Assembly: GCF_002776575.1 (NCBI RefSeq) | Contig: NZ_CP022548.1 | Coordinates: forward strand, 3,177,001 to 3,241,000 | Length of the DNA: 64,000 nt | Origin: Sphingorhabdus sp. YGSMI21 | GTDB lineage: Bacteria > Pseudomonadota > Alphaproteobacteria > Sphingomonadales > Sphingomonadaceae | Direction of reading: 5' to 3' | In this document: positions 7,426-16,946 of the stretch, one piece after another | How the letters are laid out: each line of letters begins with the position of its first letter | Numbering within the stretch: the first letter of the stretch is position 1 | Translations under genes and position numbers: made by a program | Notes under the pieces: generated by a model | What the model was told of the DNA's origin: nothing | Database searches by the model: none | Seen by the model: the letters and a program-made list of their open reading frames with translations, nothing else

Positions 7426-9723
7426 CTATTTCTTTCGGCGCGCCTTACTCTTGTTTCCGCGAATATTGGCGGGACGACCCGGCTTGCCCTTGCGGTGCGG
7501 CTTTCCCTTGCCAGCGCGATGCGGAGCGGGACGGGATCCCATATGGTTGGCACCCTCGGCCAGTTCGAACAACAGGCTGCCGGTCGCGGCATTGGCTTCG
7601 ACCAGTCGCAGTTCGATCTTCTGTCCGACATTATAGGTGGTGCCGCTGTCCATGCCGGTAAGCTGCTGTTTCGACTCGTCATAATCGAACCGTTCGGCAC
7701 CCAGCGTGCGAACCGGAACCAGCCCATCGCCGCCCAGTTCCTCGACCGTGGCAAAAAAGCCGAAATTCTGGACACCGGTGATCCGGCATTTGACGACTTC
7801 GCCGACCCGGTCGGCCAGATGGGCCGAGATATAGCGGTCAACGGTTTCCCATTCCGCCTTCATCGCGCGGCGTTCCAGCTTGGAGATTTTTTCCGAGATC
7901 AGCTCGAGGCGCCCGGCCTCTTCCTTGCCCAGCCAGGAATATTCCGGAATGGCGCTGTTTTCCGGTGCTGGTTGCTCCAGCTTGCAGGCGCTGACCAGCG
8001 CGCGATGCACGATGAGATCGGCATAGCGCCGGATCGGGCTGGTGAAATGCGCGTAGCTGCCCAGCGACAGGCCGAAATGACCCATGTTCGTATGGCCATA
8101 ATAAGCTTGGGTCTGGCTGCGCAAAATCTGTTCCATGACCAGAGGCAGCAATAATTCGTCATCGACCTGCGAGATGAGATTGTTGAAGACCGCCGGCTTG
8201 ATCACCTGCCCCATGGCAAAGCTCATATCGAAGCTCTTGAGATAGTCCTTCAGCGCGATCAGCTTCTCGCGGGACGGCGTTTCATGGACGCGGTAGATGA
8301 CCGGAGATTTTTTCGACTCCAGCATCCGCGCCGCCGCAACATTGGCGACGATCATATAATCTTCAACCAGACGGTGGGCGTCGAGCCGTTCGCGAATGGC
8401 AATTTCTACAATCTTGCCCTGATCGTCGAGCACAACCCGCTTTTCAGGCAGATCGAGATTGAGTGGTTCGCGTTCGTCCCGCGCCTTAGCGAGCAGTTTC
8501 CAGCATGCCCATAAAGGTTCCAGAGCCTTGCTCTTCAGAGGATGGTCCAGCTTTCCGTCCATCGCCGCCTGCGCGTCTTCATAGGCGATATTGCCGGCCA
8601 GCTTGACGATCGCGCGGGTGAAGCGGGAACCTGTCACCTGTCCTTTTGCATTGATCGTAACGTGACAGACCAGAGCCGCGCGCTCGACATCCTGTTTCAG
8701 CGAACAGACATCGGTCGACAGCGCTTCCGGCAGCATCGGTACCACCCGGTCGGGGAAATAGACGCTGTTGCCGCGCTTATAGGCTTCCCGGTCGAGCTTG
8801 CTGCCCGAACGGACATAATAAGAGACATCGGCGATGGCGATCAGCGCCTTGAAGCCGCCCTTGTTATCCGGACTATCATCCGGCTCGGCCCATATCGCGT
8901 CATCATGGTCGCGGGCATCGGCCGGATCGATCGCGACAATCGGCAGATGGCGCAGATCCTCGCGTTTCTCTTTCGAGATTTCAAGTTTTGTCGCCTGTTC
9001 GGCTTCCTCCGTCACCGCATCGGGAAAGTGCAGCGGGATTTCGAATTTATGGATGGCGATCAGGCTGAACGATTTGGGAGCGAACGGATCGCCCAATATT
9101 TCCTTCACCCGCGCTTTTACTTCGGAGCCGCGCTTGACCGGTTCGGCCAGCACCAGCTTGCCCGGTTCGGCCTCGCCCAGATCGATAATCGGCGTGCTGC
9201 GGCGGATCTTGCGGTCGACCGGTTTCAGCCAATAGCGGTCGCGCTCGTCCTTTTCGACGACGCCCAGCAGCATTTCGCTGCTCTGCGCCAGTTTCTTCAT
9301 AAGAAAGGCAATATGGCCCTGCCCGCGCTCTTCCGTCCGGGCAAGAATACGGTCGCCGATTGCCAGCGCAGCGCGCCGGCCCTTTTCCTTGATCCTGAGC
9401 TTTGGCGCGGGGCCGCTTCCCTCTTCCCATTTCTCAGGAATGCCAATCGCCTCATTGCCGTCAATCTCGACAATCCTGAGCACGGTCACCTTCGGAACGC
9501 CGCCCACCTTATGCAAGGCCCTGGCCGGATCGCCCGCCAGCAGACCGTCCTTCGCCATGTCCTTGAGCAGCGCTTTGAGCGCAATCTTGTCCGGACCCCG
9601 CAATCCGAAGGCTCGTGAAATCTCGCGTTTTCCTGCAGGCCGTTCCGACCGCTCGATAAAATCCAGTATTTGCTGGCGCGTGGGAACCTGATTGCTTTTC
9701 TGAGATTTGCGGGGACCTGCCAT
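7426..9723 (-). CDS. rnr: ribonuclease R
   Basis: A 765-residue 3'-5' exoribonuclease that degrades structured RNA. It has an N-terminal winged-helix segment (TRQQILDFIERSERPAGKRE), cold-shock domains, and the RNB catalytic domain with VAIDPADARDHDDAIWAE, which carries the metal-binding aspartates. The HFTSPIRRYADLIVHRAL motif follows, then an S1 domain and a very basic tail (GKGKPHRKGKPGRPANIRGN). ATG 9723 overlaps the proS stop by one base (TAATG), so the two genes are coupled; the longer frame from 9780 lies inside proS. Next to topA in many sphingomonads, it is here paired with proS. Confidence 0.96.
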   Translation of the reverse strand: MAGPRKSQKSNQVPTRQQILDFIERSERPAGKREISRAFGLRGPDKIALKALLKDMAKDGLLAGDPARALHKVGGVPKVTVLRIVEIDGNEAIGIPEKWEEGSGPAPKLRIKEKGRRAALAIGDRILARTEERGQGHIAFLMKKLAQSSEMLLGVVEKDERDRYWLKPVDRKIRRSTPIIDLGEAEPGKLVLAEPVKRGSEVKARVKEILGDPFAPKSFSLIAIHKFEIPLHFPDAVTEEAEQATKLEISKEKREDLRHLPIVAIDPADARDHDDAIWAEPDDSPDNKGGFKALIAIADVSYYVRSGSKLDREAYKRGNSVYFPDRVVPMLPEALSTDVCSLKQDVERAALVCHVTINAKGQVTGSRFTRAIVKLAGNIAYEDAQAAMDGKLDHPLKSKALEPLWACWKLLAKARDEREPLNLDLPEKRVVLDDQGKIVEIAIRERLDAHRLVEDYMIVANVAAARMLESKKSPVIYRVHETPSREKLIALKDYLKSFDMSFAMGQVIKPAVFNNLISQVDDELLLPLVMEQILRSQTQAYYGHTNMGHFGLSLGSYAHFTSPIRRYADLIVHRALVSACKLEQPAPENSAIPEYSWLGKEEAGRLELISEKISKLERRAMKAEWETVDRYISAHLADRVGEVVKCRITGVQNFGFFATVEELGGDGLVPVRTLGAERFDYDESKQQLTGMDSGTTYNVGQKIELRLVEANAATGSLLFELAEGANHMGSRPAPHRAGKGKPHRKGKPGRPANIRGNKSKARRKK

Positions 9724-11258
9724 TAATATGCTTTGCCGATGATGATCCGCTCGACCGCCGGTTTGCCCGTAAAAATGCAATTGCCGTCAGCGGGCGCGGC
9801 ATCAACCGGCACGTTACGGAACGTCAGCTTTAGTTTTTTCAGCCGCTCTTCGATTGCTTCCAGCTCTTCGCCGGTCGCCTTGCACCATTGCACTTCCAGC
9901 CATCCCGGATGTTTCTTTTTCGCCGCATAGAAACGTTCGACGTCGGACCAATATTCCACGCCCCGCTTGATATTGCCGCTGAGACGCTCCTTGGCTTCTT
10001 CATGTAGTGCGGTCTGGATATCGGACAGCAGGGCCGGGATCTCGGGGATGAAATCCGCCTTGGCGAGAAATTTCGTGTCGAGTTTTCCATTGTCCTGATA
10101 AAGCGCGTCGCGCCGGATCATCGCGACCTTGTCCTCGGCCATGTCGCGCGGACCGATTTCAAGAATAATTGGCGCGCCTTTCTTGACCCATGACCAGCGT
10201 TTGGTCTGGGTTTTCGCGCCGCTGATATCGAGCTTTACCCGGACCGGTTCGTCAAAGGCTCTGAGCTGGGCAATATCCTTCGCCAGCGCCTTGCAATAGT
10301 CCAGCACCTCTTCGTCTTCCGGCTTGTCGCGCAGCATCGGCACGATCACCACCTGATAGGGCGCGATCAGTGGCGGTACGCGCATACCGTCGTCGTCGCC
10401 ATGGGTCATGATGACGCCGCCGATCATCCGGGTCGACGTGCCCCAGCTGGTCGTATAGGCAAACTGGAATTCGCCATCCTTGTCCTGAAAACGGATATTC
10501 TGCGCCTTGCTGAACGTCTGGCCAAGGAAGTGGCTGGTACCGGCCTGCAAAGCCTTACCATCCTGCATCATCGCCTCGATAGAGTAAGTCGCATCGGCGC
10601 CGGGAAAACGTTCATTCTCCGGCTTTTCGCCAGCGACGACCGGCATGGCCAGCACGCTTTCCGAAAAGTCACGGTACATTTCCAGCGCGTTGAGCGTTTC
10701 TTCCATCGCCTCGGCCTTGGTGGCGTGGGCCGTATGACCTTCCTGCCAGAGAAATTCGGTGGTCCGCAGAAACATTCTGGTCCGCATTTCCCAGCGCACG
10801 ACATTGGCCCACTGGTTGATCATCACCGGAAGGTCGCGCCAGCTTTGCACCCAGCGGGCAAAAGCGGTGCCGATCACGGTCTCGGATGTCGGCCGTACGA
10901 CCAGTGGTTCTTCCAGCTTGGCTTCCGGATCGACGACCAGTCCGCCATCTTCGCCCTTGATCAGCCGGTGATGCGTGACAACCGCCATTTCCTTGGCAAA
11001 TCCGTCGACATGCTCGGCCTCTTTCGAGAAATAGCTGAGCGGGATGAACAGCGGGAAATAGCAATTTTCATGGCCGGACGCCTTGATCCGCTGGTCCATC
11101 AGAAATTGCACCCGTTCCCAGATGCCATAGCCCCAGGGCCGCATGATCATGCTGCCGCGCACGCCCGATTCTTCGGCCATGTCGGCTTCGGTAATGACTT
11201 GTTGATACCAGGCCGCGAAATCCTCTTCGCGGCTGATTGAAAGGGCATTTTTCTTCAC
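9723..11258 (-). CDS. proS: prolyl-tRNA synthetase
   Basis: A 511-residue class II aminoacyl-tRNA synthetase. Motif 2/3 features include VRWEMRTRMFLRTTEFLWQEGHTAH and the GTSHFLGQTFSKAQN segment. The C-terminal anticodon-binding and zinc-like domain ends in KAY, the typical end of the short eukaryote/archaeon-like ProS form. It lacks the editing insertion of the long bacterial form. GTG 11258 follows AGGAAAAACAA, a good ribosome-binding site. rnr starts on its stop codon. Confidence 0.96.
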   Translation of the reverse strand: MKKNALSISREEDFAAWYQQVITEADMAEESGVRGSMIMRPWGYGIWERVQFLMDQRIKASGHENCYFPLFIPLSYFSKEAEHVDGFAKEMAVVTHHRLIKGEDGGLVVDPEAKLEEPLVVRPTSETVIGTAFARWVQSWRDLPVMINQWANVVRWEMRTRMFLRTTEFLWQEGHTAHATKAEAMEETLNALEMYRDFSESVLAMPVVAGEKPENERFPGADATYSIEAMMQDGKALQAGTSHFLGQTFSKAQNIRFQDKDGEFQFAYTTSWGTSTRMIGGVIMTHGDDDGMRVPPLIAPYQVVIVPMLRDKPEDEEVLDYCKALAKDIAQLRAFDEPVRVKLDISGAKTQTKRWSWVKKGAPIILEIGPRDMAEDKVAMIRRDALYQDNGKLDTKFLAKADFIPEIPALLSDIQTALHEEAKERLSGNIKRGVEYWSDVERFYAAKKKHPGWLEVQWCKATGEELEAIEERLKKLKLTFRNVPVDAAPADGNCIFTGKPAVERIIIGKAY

Positions 11259-11291
11259 TTGTTTTTCCTGCGGATTAATATGTTCCGGTAA

Positions 11292-11909
11292 TCAGCTATC
11301 GAGCTTGTCGATTTTCGACTGTATATCGGCCAGTTGCTGTTTCAGCGCCATGATTTCGGCATCTTTTTCCGAATCACCGGCCTGCGCTACATCATCCGCT
11401 TCCGCGCTGTCACTCTGGCCAAGGCTCAGCGCCTTTTCAAAGACACCGGCCAGCGGGCTTGCCTTCAGGGCATTTTCCACGGCTTCCTGGAATTGCTTCT
11501 GGTTCTTGACCGCCATCTGGCCCAGTGGATTCTTGTTGAGCGCACCCTCTACCGCTTCCTGAAACTGCTTCTGGTTCTTGCGGAAATTATCCATTGACGC
11601 TTCGAGATAGGACGGCATCAACGACTGCATGCTGTTGCCATACATGGAGATCAGCTGGCGCAGGAATTTCACCGGCAGCATTTGCTTGCCGCTGCTTTCC
11701 TCGTCGACGATGATCTGGGTCAGCACATTATGGGTTATATCCTCGCCGGTCTTCGCGTCGACCACGATGAAATCCTCATCGTTGCGGGTCATCTCGGCAA
11801 GAAAGTCTAGCGTGATATAGCTCGACGTCTGGGTGTTGTAGAGGCGACGATTGGCGTATTTCTTGATGGTTATCGGATCACCCGGATTATTGTTCTTGGA
11901 CTTGGCCAT
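11292..11909 (-). CDS. phaR: polyhydroxyalkanoate synthesis regulator PhaR
   Basis: A 205-residue regulator that represses PHA/phasin genes and binds PHA granules. The N-terminal DNA-binding domain reads ITIKKYANRRLYNTQTSSYI, the invariant PhaR motif, followed by LDFLAEMTRNDEDFIVVDAKTGEDIT. Then come two accumulation-domain repeats. The C-terminal half contains a duplicated unit (KNQKQFQEAVEGAL and KNQKQFQEAVENAL) and an acidic coiled-coil end. No PHA synthase lies nearby. The 177-base upstream region is rich in TGC-type repeats that may be its own operators (11974-12065). Confidence 0.93.
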   Translation of the reverse strand: MAKSKNNNPGDPITIKKYANRRLYNTQTSSYITLDFLAEMTRNDEDFIVVDAKTGEDITHNVLTQIIVDEESSGKQMLPVKFLRQLISMYGNSMQSLMPSYLEASMDNFRKNQKQFQEAVEGALNKNPLGQMAVKNQKQFQEAVENALKASPLAGVFEKALSLGQSDSAEADDVAQAGDSEKDAEIMALKQQLADIQSKIDKLDS

Positions 11910-11973
11910 ATCAGCTCCCGATGGGTTAGAATCCTGTTGTTGACCAAGACTGTCTAACCGTCAATTATTTACA

Positions 11974-12065
11974 TGTTGCAACAGCACTAAACCTATTTGT
12001 GCATTGCCGCAACTTTTGTCGTTATCGGGGATTTTTGCGCAGCATTTTTATTTTGTGCAACTGCG
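11974..12065 (-). promoter_or_regulatory. candidate PhaR operator cluster upstream of phaR
   Basis: The upstream region holds a perfect TGTTGCAACA palindrome (11974-11983), TTGTGCATTGCCGCAA (11997-12012), TTGCGCAG near 12035 and TTGTGCAACTGCG near 12053-12065. PhaR proteins are known to bind TTGC/GCAA- and CTGC/GCAG-type repeats and to repress their own genes. Autoregulation here is inference. Confidence 0.4.
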
Positions 12066-12086
12066 TAGATATATTTCGCCGCCGCG

Positions 12087-13142
12087 CTATGTCCATTCCC
12101 GCGCCAGACGATTGCCTAGCCCGGTGATCAATTCATATTGCGAGAGGCCCGACTGAGACGAAGCGACCTCGAGATCATATTCGCATTCGACCCAGTCGCC
12201 TTCTGCGAGATAGGGTGCTGCCGCAAGATCGATCGCGATCAGATCCATCGAAACACGGCCCAGTACGGGCAAAAGCATTCCATCGTGCATGAACATGCCG
12301 CTGTTCGAAAAGCCCCGCAAATATCCGTCGGCATAGCCCATCGCCAATATACCGATCTTGTGCGGCTCGTCCGCGATATATTGTGCATTATAGCCTAGCC
12401 TGTCACCTGGAAGCAGCGAGCGGACCTGGAGAATCTCTGCCTGCGGAAATGCCACCTGGCTGACGATATCGTCGAGAGCCGGACGCTGGACACCGCCGTA
12501 GAGCGAAAGGCCGGGACGCGTGACGTCGAAATGATAGTCGCTGCCCAGTGCGATGCCGGCGCTGTTGGCCAGACTGGTCCGCTTGCCTGGCACGATTTGC
12601 AGCGCCGCCCGAAATTGGCTGAGCTGCTCTTCATTCTGTGGCCCGTCTTCATCAGCAGAAGCAAGATGGCTCATCACCATATCGATTCCCATCCCGGCGA
12701 ACAGATTGGCTTCCAGATCTTCCACATTGATGCCGAGCCGGTTCATCCCGCTGTTGATCATCACGTCGCATGGCTTACCCGTCGATTTCCAGCGCTGCAC
12801 CTGCTCGAGACTGTTCAGAACGGGTTTTGCCGGGGATTGGAGCGCAAATGCCAGGTCCGCGGCGCGCACGCCATTGAGCACGGATACGCCCGCTTTGCCC
12901 GTGGTCAGGTCTTCGATTTCCTGCGCTTCCTGCCAGTTGGCGACAAAGAAGTCGGTGCAGCCTGCCGTGACCAGCCTGCGCACAACGTCGCGTGCGCCCA
13001 GACCATAAGCATTGGCCTTGACGGCCGCGCCGGCTTTGGCCGCGCCCGACATCCGGTCCAGCGCACGCCAGTTCGCAACCAGCGCCCCGGAATCCAGCTT
13101 TACGCGCGCGGTCGACGGAATATGCGGTTTTGTGTCACTCAT
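12087..13142 (-). CDS. alr: alanine racemase
   Basis: A 351-residue fold-type III PLP enzyme interconverting L- and D-alanine for peptidoglycan. The PLP lysine is in AAVKANAYGLGARDVV near residue 40. INSGMNRLGI lies mid-protein, and the second catalytic base Tyr in LGYNAQYIADEPHKIGIL lies in the C-terminal barrel domain. ATG 13142 gives the normal N-terminus; the frame runs on to 13301 but without support. It lies 19 bases after the MFS transporter gene, at the end of the long minus-strand run. Confidence 0.94.
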   Translation of the reverse strand: MSDTKPHIPSTARVKLDSGALVANWRALDRMSGAAKAGAAVKANAYGLGARDVVRRLVTAGCTDFFVANWQEAQEIEDLTTGKAGVSVLNGVRAADLAFALQSPAKPVLNSLEQVQRWKSTGKPCDVMINSGMNRLGINVEDLEANLFAGMGIDMVMSHLASADEDGPQNEEQLSQFRAALQIVPGKRTSLANSAGIALGSDYHFDVTRPGLSLYGGVQRPALDDIVSQVAFPQAEILQVRSLLPGDRLGYNAQYIADEPHKIGILAMGYADGYLRGFSNSGMFMHDGMLLPVLGRVSMDLIAIDLAAAPYLAEGDWVECEYDLEVASSQSGLSQYELITGLGNRLAREWT

Positions 13143-13161
13143 GCAGCGACCGATAGGGCCT

Positions 13162-14799
13162 TTATCGGTCTTCGTCGAGAGCCGCTTCGGGGTCGTTCGG
13201 TATGCCCCACCAGGCAACGATGACTCCGAAAGCGACGACCGCCCATGTGTACCAGAGACCGGCATATATATCGCCTGACCGGGCGACGATATATCCGGCA
13301 ATCAGCGGCAGGAAGCCGCCAAGATATCCGGCCCCGATATGATAGGGTATCGACATCGAGCTGTAGCGGATCTTGGCCGGGAACATTTCCGATAACAACG
13401 CCGCAACCGATCCGTAGGTCAGAGCGCTCAGAGCGCCCAGTACCAGGAGGATCGCGACAATGCCCAATATGCTGGCCATATCTGGCTGCTGCTTGGCAAA
13501 ATCATAGCCAAAGGCGGCAAGCGCGTCGCGAATGCCACTGCTGCGGGCGGCGCCGTCTGCCATCCAGTCCGGATTGATCGGTATGTTGTTATTGCCGGCA
13601 CTGAGTTTCAGCGCGCTGGCATCGACCAGCGTATAGGAAACGCCTGCAGATGTCAGCGTTTCCAGAATCTTGCCGCAATCGCTCTGTTCGCGGCTGAACA
13701 GTTCGGCAAAGGGATCGGTGCTGCATGCATTACCCTCGACCCGGACGGGGCTCGTCTGTGCGGCTTCGGTCAGGCCGGGATTGGCGAGCTGGCCCAGGCC
13801 CCAGAAGGCTGGGAACAGCAACAGCAGCGAGAGCAAAGCACCGACGATGATCGGTTTCTTGCGCCCCACCCGGTCCGACCATTTGCCGACCACCAGATAG
13901 AAGGACATGGCGATCAGGCCGGAGACGAACAATATGATGTCGACGGTGCGCGCCTCCATGTTCATCGGTCCGCGCAGAAAGGACATGCCGGAGAAAAAGG
14001 CCGTGTACCAGATCGTCGTCAACACGCCGGTGATGCCGAACAGGGCGACGAAGATACGTTTCTTGTTGCCCGGATAGGTGAAGCTTTCGACAAAGGGATT
14101 GCCTGCGGTCTCGCCCGCGGCCTTCATCGCCTGGAACACCGGACTCTCGTTGAGCTTCAGCCGCATCCACAGCGATATCGCCAGCAGGATGATCGACAGC
14201 AGGAACGGCACCCGCCAGCCCCAGTCGTTGAACGCCTGTTCCGGGATCAGGAAACGGCAGGCCAATATGACGCCGATCGAGAGAACGAAACCGCCGGCGA
14301 CGCTGGCCTGGATATAGCTGGTATAATAGCCGCGCTTGTTGGTCGGCGCATGTTCCGCGACATAGATGGCCGCGCCGCCATATTCCCCGCCCAGCGCCAG
14401 ACCCTGCAATATCCGAAGGAAAATCACAATCAGCGGCGCCGCCAGACCGATCGTCTCGGCGCTGGGGATCAAGCCGACGCCGGCAGTGGCAATGCCCATC
14501 AGCGTAACCGTGACAAGGAACGTATATTTGCGGCCCAGCTTGTCGCCGAGAAAGCCGAACAGAATGGCGCCGACCGGACGGAAACCGAAACCGATGGCGA
14601 AGGTCGCCCATACCATCAATATTTCGAGCGTCGGATTGCCGCTCGGGAAGAAGGTCGGCCCGATGATGTAGAAGAGCGTGCCGTAGATAAAAAAGTCATA
14701 CCATTCGAAAATGGTGCCGGCGGAAGAGGCCGCTATGACCAGTCTTATTTCCTTCTGCGTCGGCTCGCGTTGCCCCGCCGCTGCTACATCACTGGCCAT
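13162..14799 (-). CDS. MFS transporter, metabolite:H+ symporter (MHS/ProP-like) family
   Basis: A 545-residue, 12-helix transporter. It has the MHS signature AASSAGTIFEWYDFFIYGTLF at the first helix (near residue 25), FRPVGAILFGFLGDKLGRKY in loop 2-3, and ALGGEYGGAAIYVAEHAP around helix 5. It is longer than usual because of an insertion of about 100 residues after KWSDRVGRKKPIIVGALLS and the next helix. That loop contains two Cys (GNACSTDPF and EQSDCGKIL) and is probably periplasmic. It lies 26 bases after pccA, so a propionate- or dicarboxylate-type substrate is possible, but nothing in the sequence proves it. Confidence 0.88.
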   Translation of the reverse strand: MASDVAAAGQREPTQKEIRLVIAASSAGTIFEWYDFFIYGTLFYIIGPTFFPSGNPTLEILMVWATFAIGFGFRPVGAILFGFLGDKLGRKYTFLVTVTLMGIATAGVGLIPSAETIGLAAPLIVIFLRILQGLALGGEYGGAAIYVAEHAPTNKRGYYTSYIQASVAGGFVLSIGVILACRFLIPEQAFNDWGWRVPFLLSIILLAISLWMRLKLNESPVFQAMKAAGETAGNPFVESFTYPGNKKRIFVALFGITGVLTTIWYTAFFSGMSFLRGPMNMEARTVDIILFVSGLIAMSFYLVVGKWSDRVGRKKPIIVGALLSLLLLFPAFWGLGQLANPGLTEAAQTSPVRVEGNACSTDPFAELFSREQSDCGKILETLTSAGVSYTLVDASALKLSAGNNNIPINPDWMADGAARSSGIRDALAAFGYDFAKQQPDMASILGIVAILLVLGALSALTYGSVAALLSEMFPAKIRYSSMSIPYHIGAGYLGGFLPLIAGYIVARSGDIYAGLWYTWAVVAFGVIVAWWGIPNDPEAALDEDR

Positions 14800-14825
14800 A
14801 TCTTGCCCTCCCCAAGGCGATCACT

Positions 14826-16796
14826 CTATTCCAGTTCGAGTATCACGGCATCGACGGCAAGGCTATCACCTTGCGCGGCTTCCACGGATTTTACCACGCC
14901 GTTTTTCTCGGCCCGGAGAATATTCTCCATTTTCATGGCCTCGACCACCGCCAGCGGCTGGCCCTCGACAACGGCGTCGCCCTCGCCCACATGCAGTGCG
15001 ACCAGCAGGCCGGGCATCGGGCAGAGCAGGAATTTCGAGAGATCGGGCGGGATCTTCTCGATCATGTGCACGGCATGTTGCGCAACATGGGCCGGCAATA
15101 TCCGTGCTTTGTGGGTCGCGCCATGGCTGTTGAGCGCAAAACCGTCGGCGGTCTTGGCGATCTTCACCGACAGCGGCTTGCCCGCAACCTCGGCGAGGAT
15201 CAGGCTGTCACCCGGCGTATATTCGGTGGACAGATCGATCGCGACGCCATCGACCGAAATTTCTTCTTCCGAGATGGTAACATCCATCGTCTTGTCACCG
15301 ATCTTGACCTGCCATTCCGATGGCGCTTCGAGCCGCTTGCCGAGCTGGCTGTCGACGCGGCGCGCGCGGTCGGCGTGCGCTGTCGCGGCAAAAGCGCCGA
15401 TAGCGGCAAGATTGGCAATCAGTTCGTCCGACGCCGGAGCGCCCTGGAAACCGTCGGGATATTCCTCGGCGATGAAATTGGTGGTGATATTACCTTCACG
15501 GAAACGCTCGTGCTGCATCAGCGCCGAGAGGAAATCGATATTGTGACCGGGGCCAACCAGCTCGAACCGGTTGAGCGCGTCGATCTGGCGGTCAATCGCC
15601 TCGATCCGGGTCTCGCCATAGGTGATCAGCTTGGCGATCATCGGATCGTAGAAGATCGACACCTCGCCGCCTTCGGCCACGCCATCGTCGACGCGAATAC
15701 CCTCTTCGGCTGCCGGTGGCCGATATTTGACCAGACGACCGGTGGACGGCAGGAAGCCGCGATAAGGATCTTCTGCATAGACACGGTTTTCGACCGCCCA
15801 GCCCGTCAGGGTGACCTCGTCCTGGGTCAGCGGCAGTTTCTCGCCATAGGCGACGCGGATCATCTGTTCGACCAGATCGAGACCGGTGATATATTCGGTG
15901 ACCGGATGCTCGACCTGCAGACGGGTGTTCATTTCAAGGAAATAGAAGCTCTTGTCCGCGCCCACGATCAGCTCGACCGTACCGGCGCTATAATAGCCCA
16001 CGGCCTGCGACAAAGCGACCGCCTGTTCGCCCATTTTCTTGCGCATTTCCGGATCGACGAAGGGCGATGGCGCTTCCTCGACGACCTTCTGGTGGCGCCG
16101 CTGGATCGAACATTCACGTTCGCCCAGATAGATAACATTGCCATGTTTATCGCCGAGCACCTGGATTTCGATATGGCGCGGCTGTTCGATGAATTTCTCG
16201 ATAAACACGCGGTCATCGCCAAAGCTGGCAAGGCCTTCGCGCTTGGTCGCCTCAAAGCCTTCGCGAACGTCTTTCTCGTTCCACGCGAGGCGCATGCCCT
16301 TGCCGCCGCCGCCGGCACTGGCTTTCATCATCACCGGATAGCCGATTTCCGAAGAAATGCGCACGGCATGTTCGGTATCGTCAATCTCGCCAATATGACC
16401 GGGAACAACGCTGACGCCTGCCTTCTCGGCCAGTTTCTTCGACTCGATCTTGTCGCCCATCGCGGCGATCGCATTGGGTGGCGGCCCGATAAAGGCAATA
16501 TCATTGTCCGCCAGTTCCTGCGCGAAGCTCGTGCGCTCGGACAGAAAACCATAGCCGGGATGCACGGCTTCCGCGCCGGTGTCCTTGCAAGCCTGGATGA
16601 TCTTCTCGGCGATCAGATAGGATTCTGCGGCAGGAGAAGGACCGATATGGACCGCTTCGTCCGCCATCTTGACATGCGGGCTCCGCGCATCCGCATCGGA
16701 ATAGACGGCTACCGTCTTGATACCCATTTTCTGGGCGGTGCGAATGACGCGGCAGGCAATTTCGCCACGGTTGGCTATGAGTATCTTCTTAAACAA
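14826..16796 (-). CDS. pccA: propionyl/acetyl-CoA carboxylase alpha subunit (biotin-carrying)
   Basis: A 656-residue biotin carboxylase fused to a biotin carrier domain. It starts FKKILIANRGEIACRVIRTA, has the ATP-grasp glycine motif MKASAGGGGKGMRLAW near residue 165 and the EMNTRLQVEHPVTEYITG motif near 290. It ends with the biotinylation site VVEAMKMENILRAEK about 33 residues from the C-terminus. TTG 16796 is preceded by TTTGGAGAAGAAC, so it is preferred over TTG 16808. With pccB and mce/scpA nearby, propionyl-CoA is the likely substrate. A palindromic repeat separates it from bioB. Confidence 0.94.
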   Translation of the reverse strand: MFKKILIANRGEIACRVIRTAQKMGIKTVAVYSDADARSPHVKMADEAVHIGPSPAAESYLIAEKIIQACKDTGAEAVHPGYGFLSERTSFAQELADNDIAFIGPPPNAIAAMGDKIESKKLAEKAGVSVVPGHIGEIDDTEHAVRISSEIGYPVMMKASAGGGGKGMRLAWNEKDVREGFEATKREGLASFGDDRVFIEKFIEQPRHIEIQVLGDKHGNVIYLGERECSIQRRHQKVVEEAPSPFVDPEMRKKMGEQAVALSQAVGYYSAGTVELIVGADKSFYFLEMNTRLQVEHPVTEYITGLDLVEQMIRVAYGEKLPLTQDEVTLTGWAVENRVYAEDPYRGFLPSTGRLVKYRPPAAEEGIRVDDGVAEGGEVSIFYDPMIAKLITYGETRIEAIDRQIDALNRFELVGPGHNIDFLSALMQHERFREGNITTNFIAEEYPDGFQGAPASDELIANLAAIGAFAATAHADRARRVDSQLGKRLEAPSEWQVKIGDKTMDVTISEEEISVDGVAIDLSTEYTPGDSLILAEVAGKPLSVKIAKTADGFALNSHGATHKARILPAHVAQHAVHMIEKIPPDLSKFLLCPMPGLLVALHVGEGDAVVEGQPLAVVEAMKMENILRAEKNGVVKSVEAAQGDSLAVDAVILELE

Positions 16797-16828
16797 GTTC
16801 TTCTCCAAAGTTACGCATTCCCGGCGCC

Positions 16829-16908
16829 GTCATTGCGAGGAGCGGAGCGACGTGGCAATCCAGAGCGGCAAGCGACCCTCTGGATTGCTTCGCTGCGCTC
16901 GCAATGAC
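16829..16908. repeat. long palindromic repeat between bioB and pccA
   Basis: The left arm (16829-16865) begins GTCATTGCGAGGAGCGGAGC. The right arm (16878-16908) ends CGCTGCGCTCGCAATGAC. The two pair along most of their length with a short spacer. This is a recognisable family of dispersed bacterial palindromes common in alphaproteobacterial genomes. It could also act as an mRNA-processing or attenuating hairpin. Confidence 0.85.
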
Positions 16909-16946
16909 AATGCGCTGGTTTGCGATCAGAATATTTCTGAGCATAA

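Noticed and set aside
8542..9618. A 358-codon open frame antisense to rnr
   Set aside because: The reading frame mirrors the RNase R codons, and no protein family is visible.
14871..16907. A 678-codon open frame on the plus strand
   Set aside because: It is an antisense shadow of pccA with no recognisable motifs.
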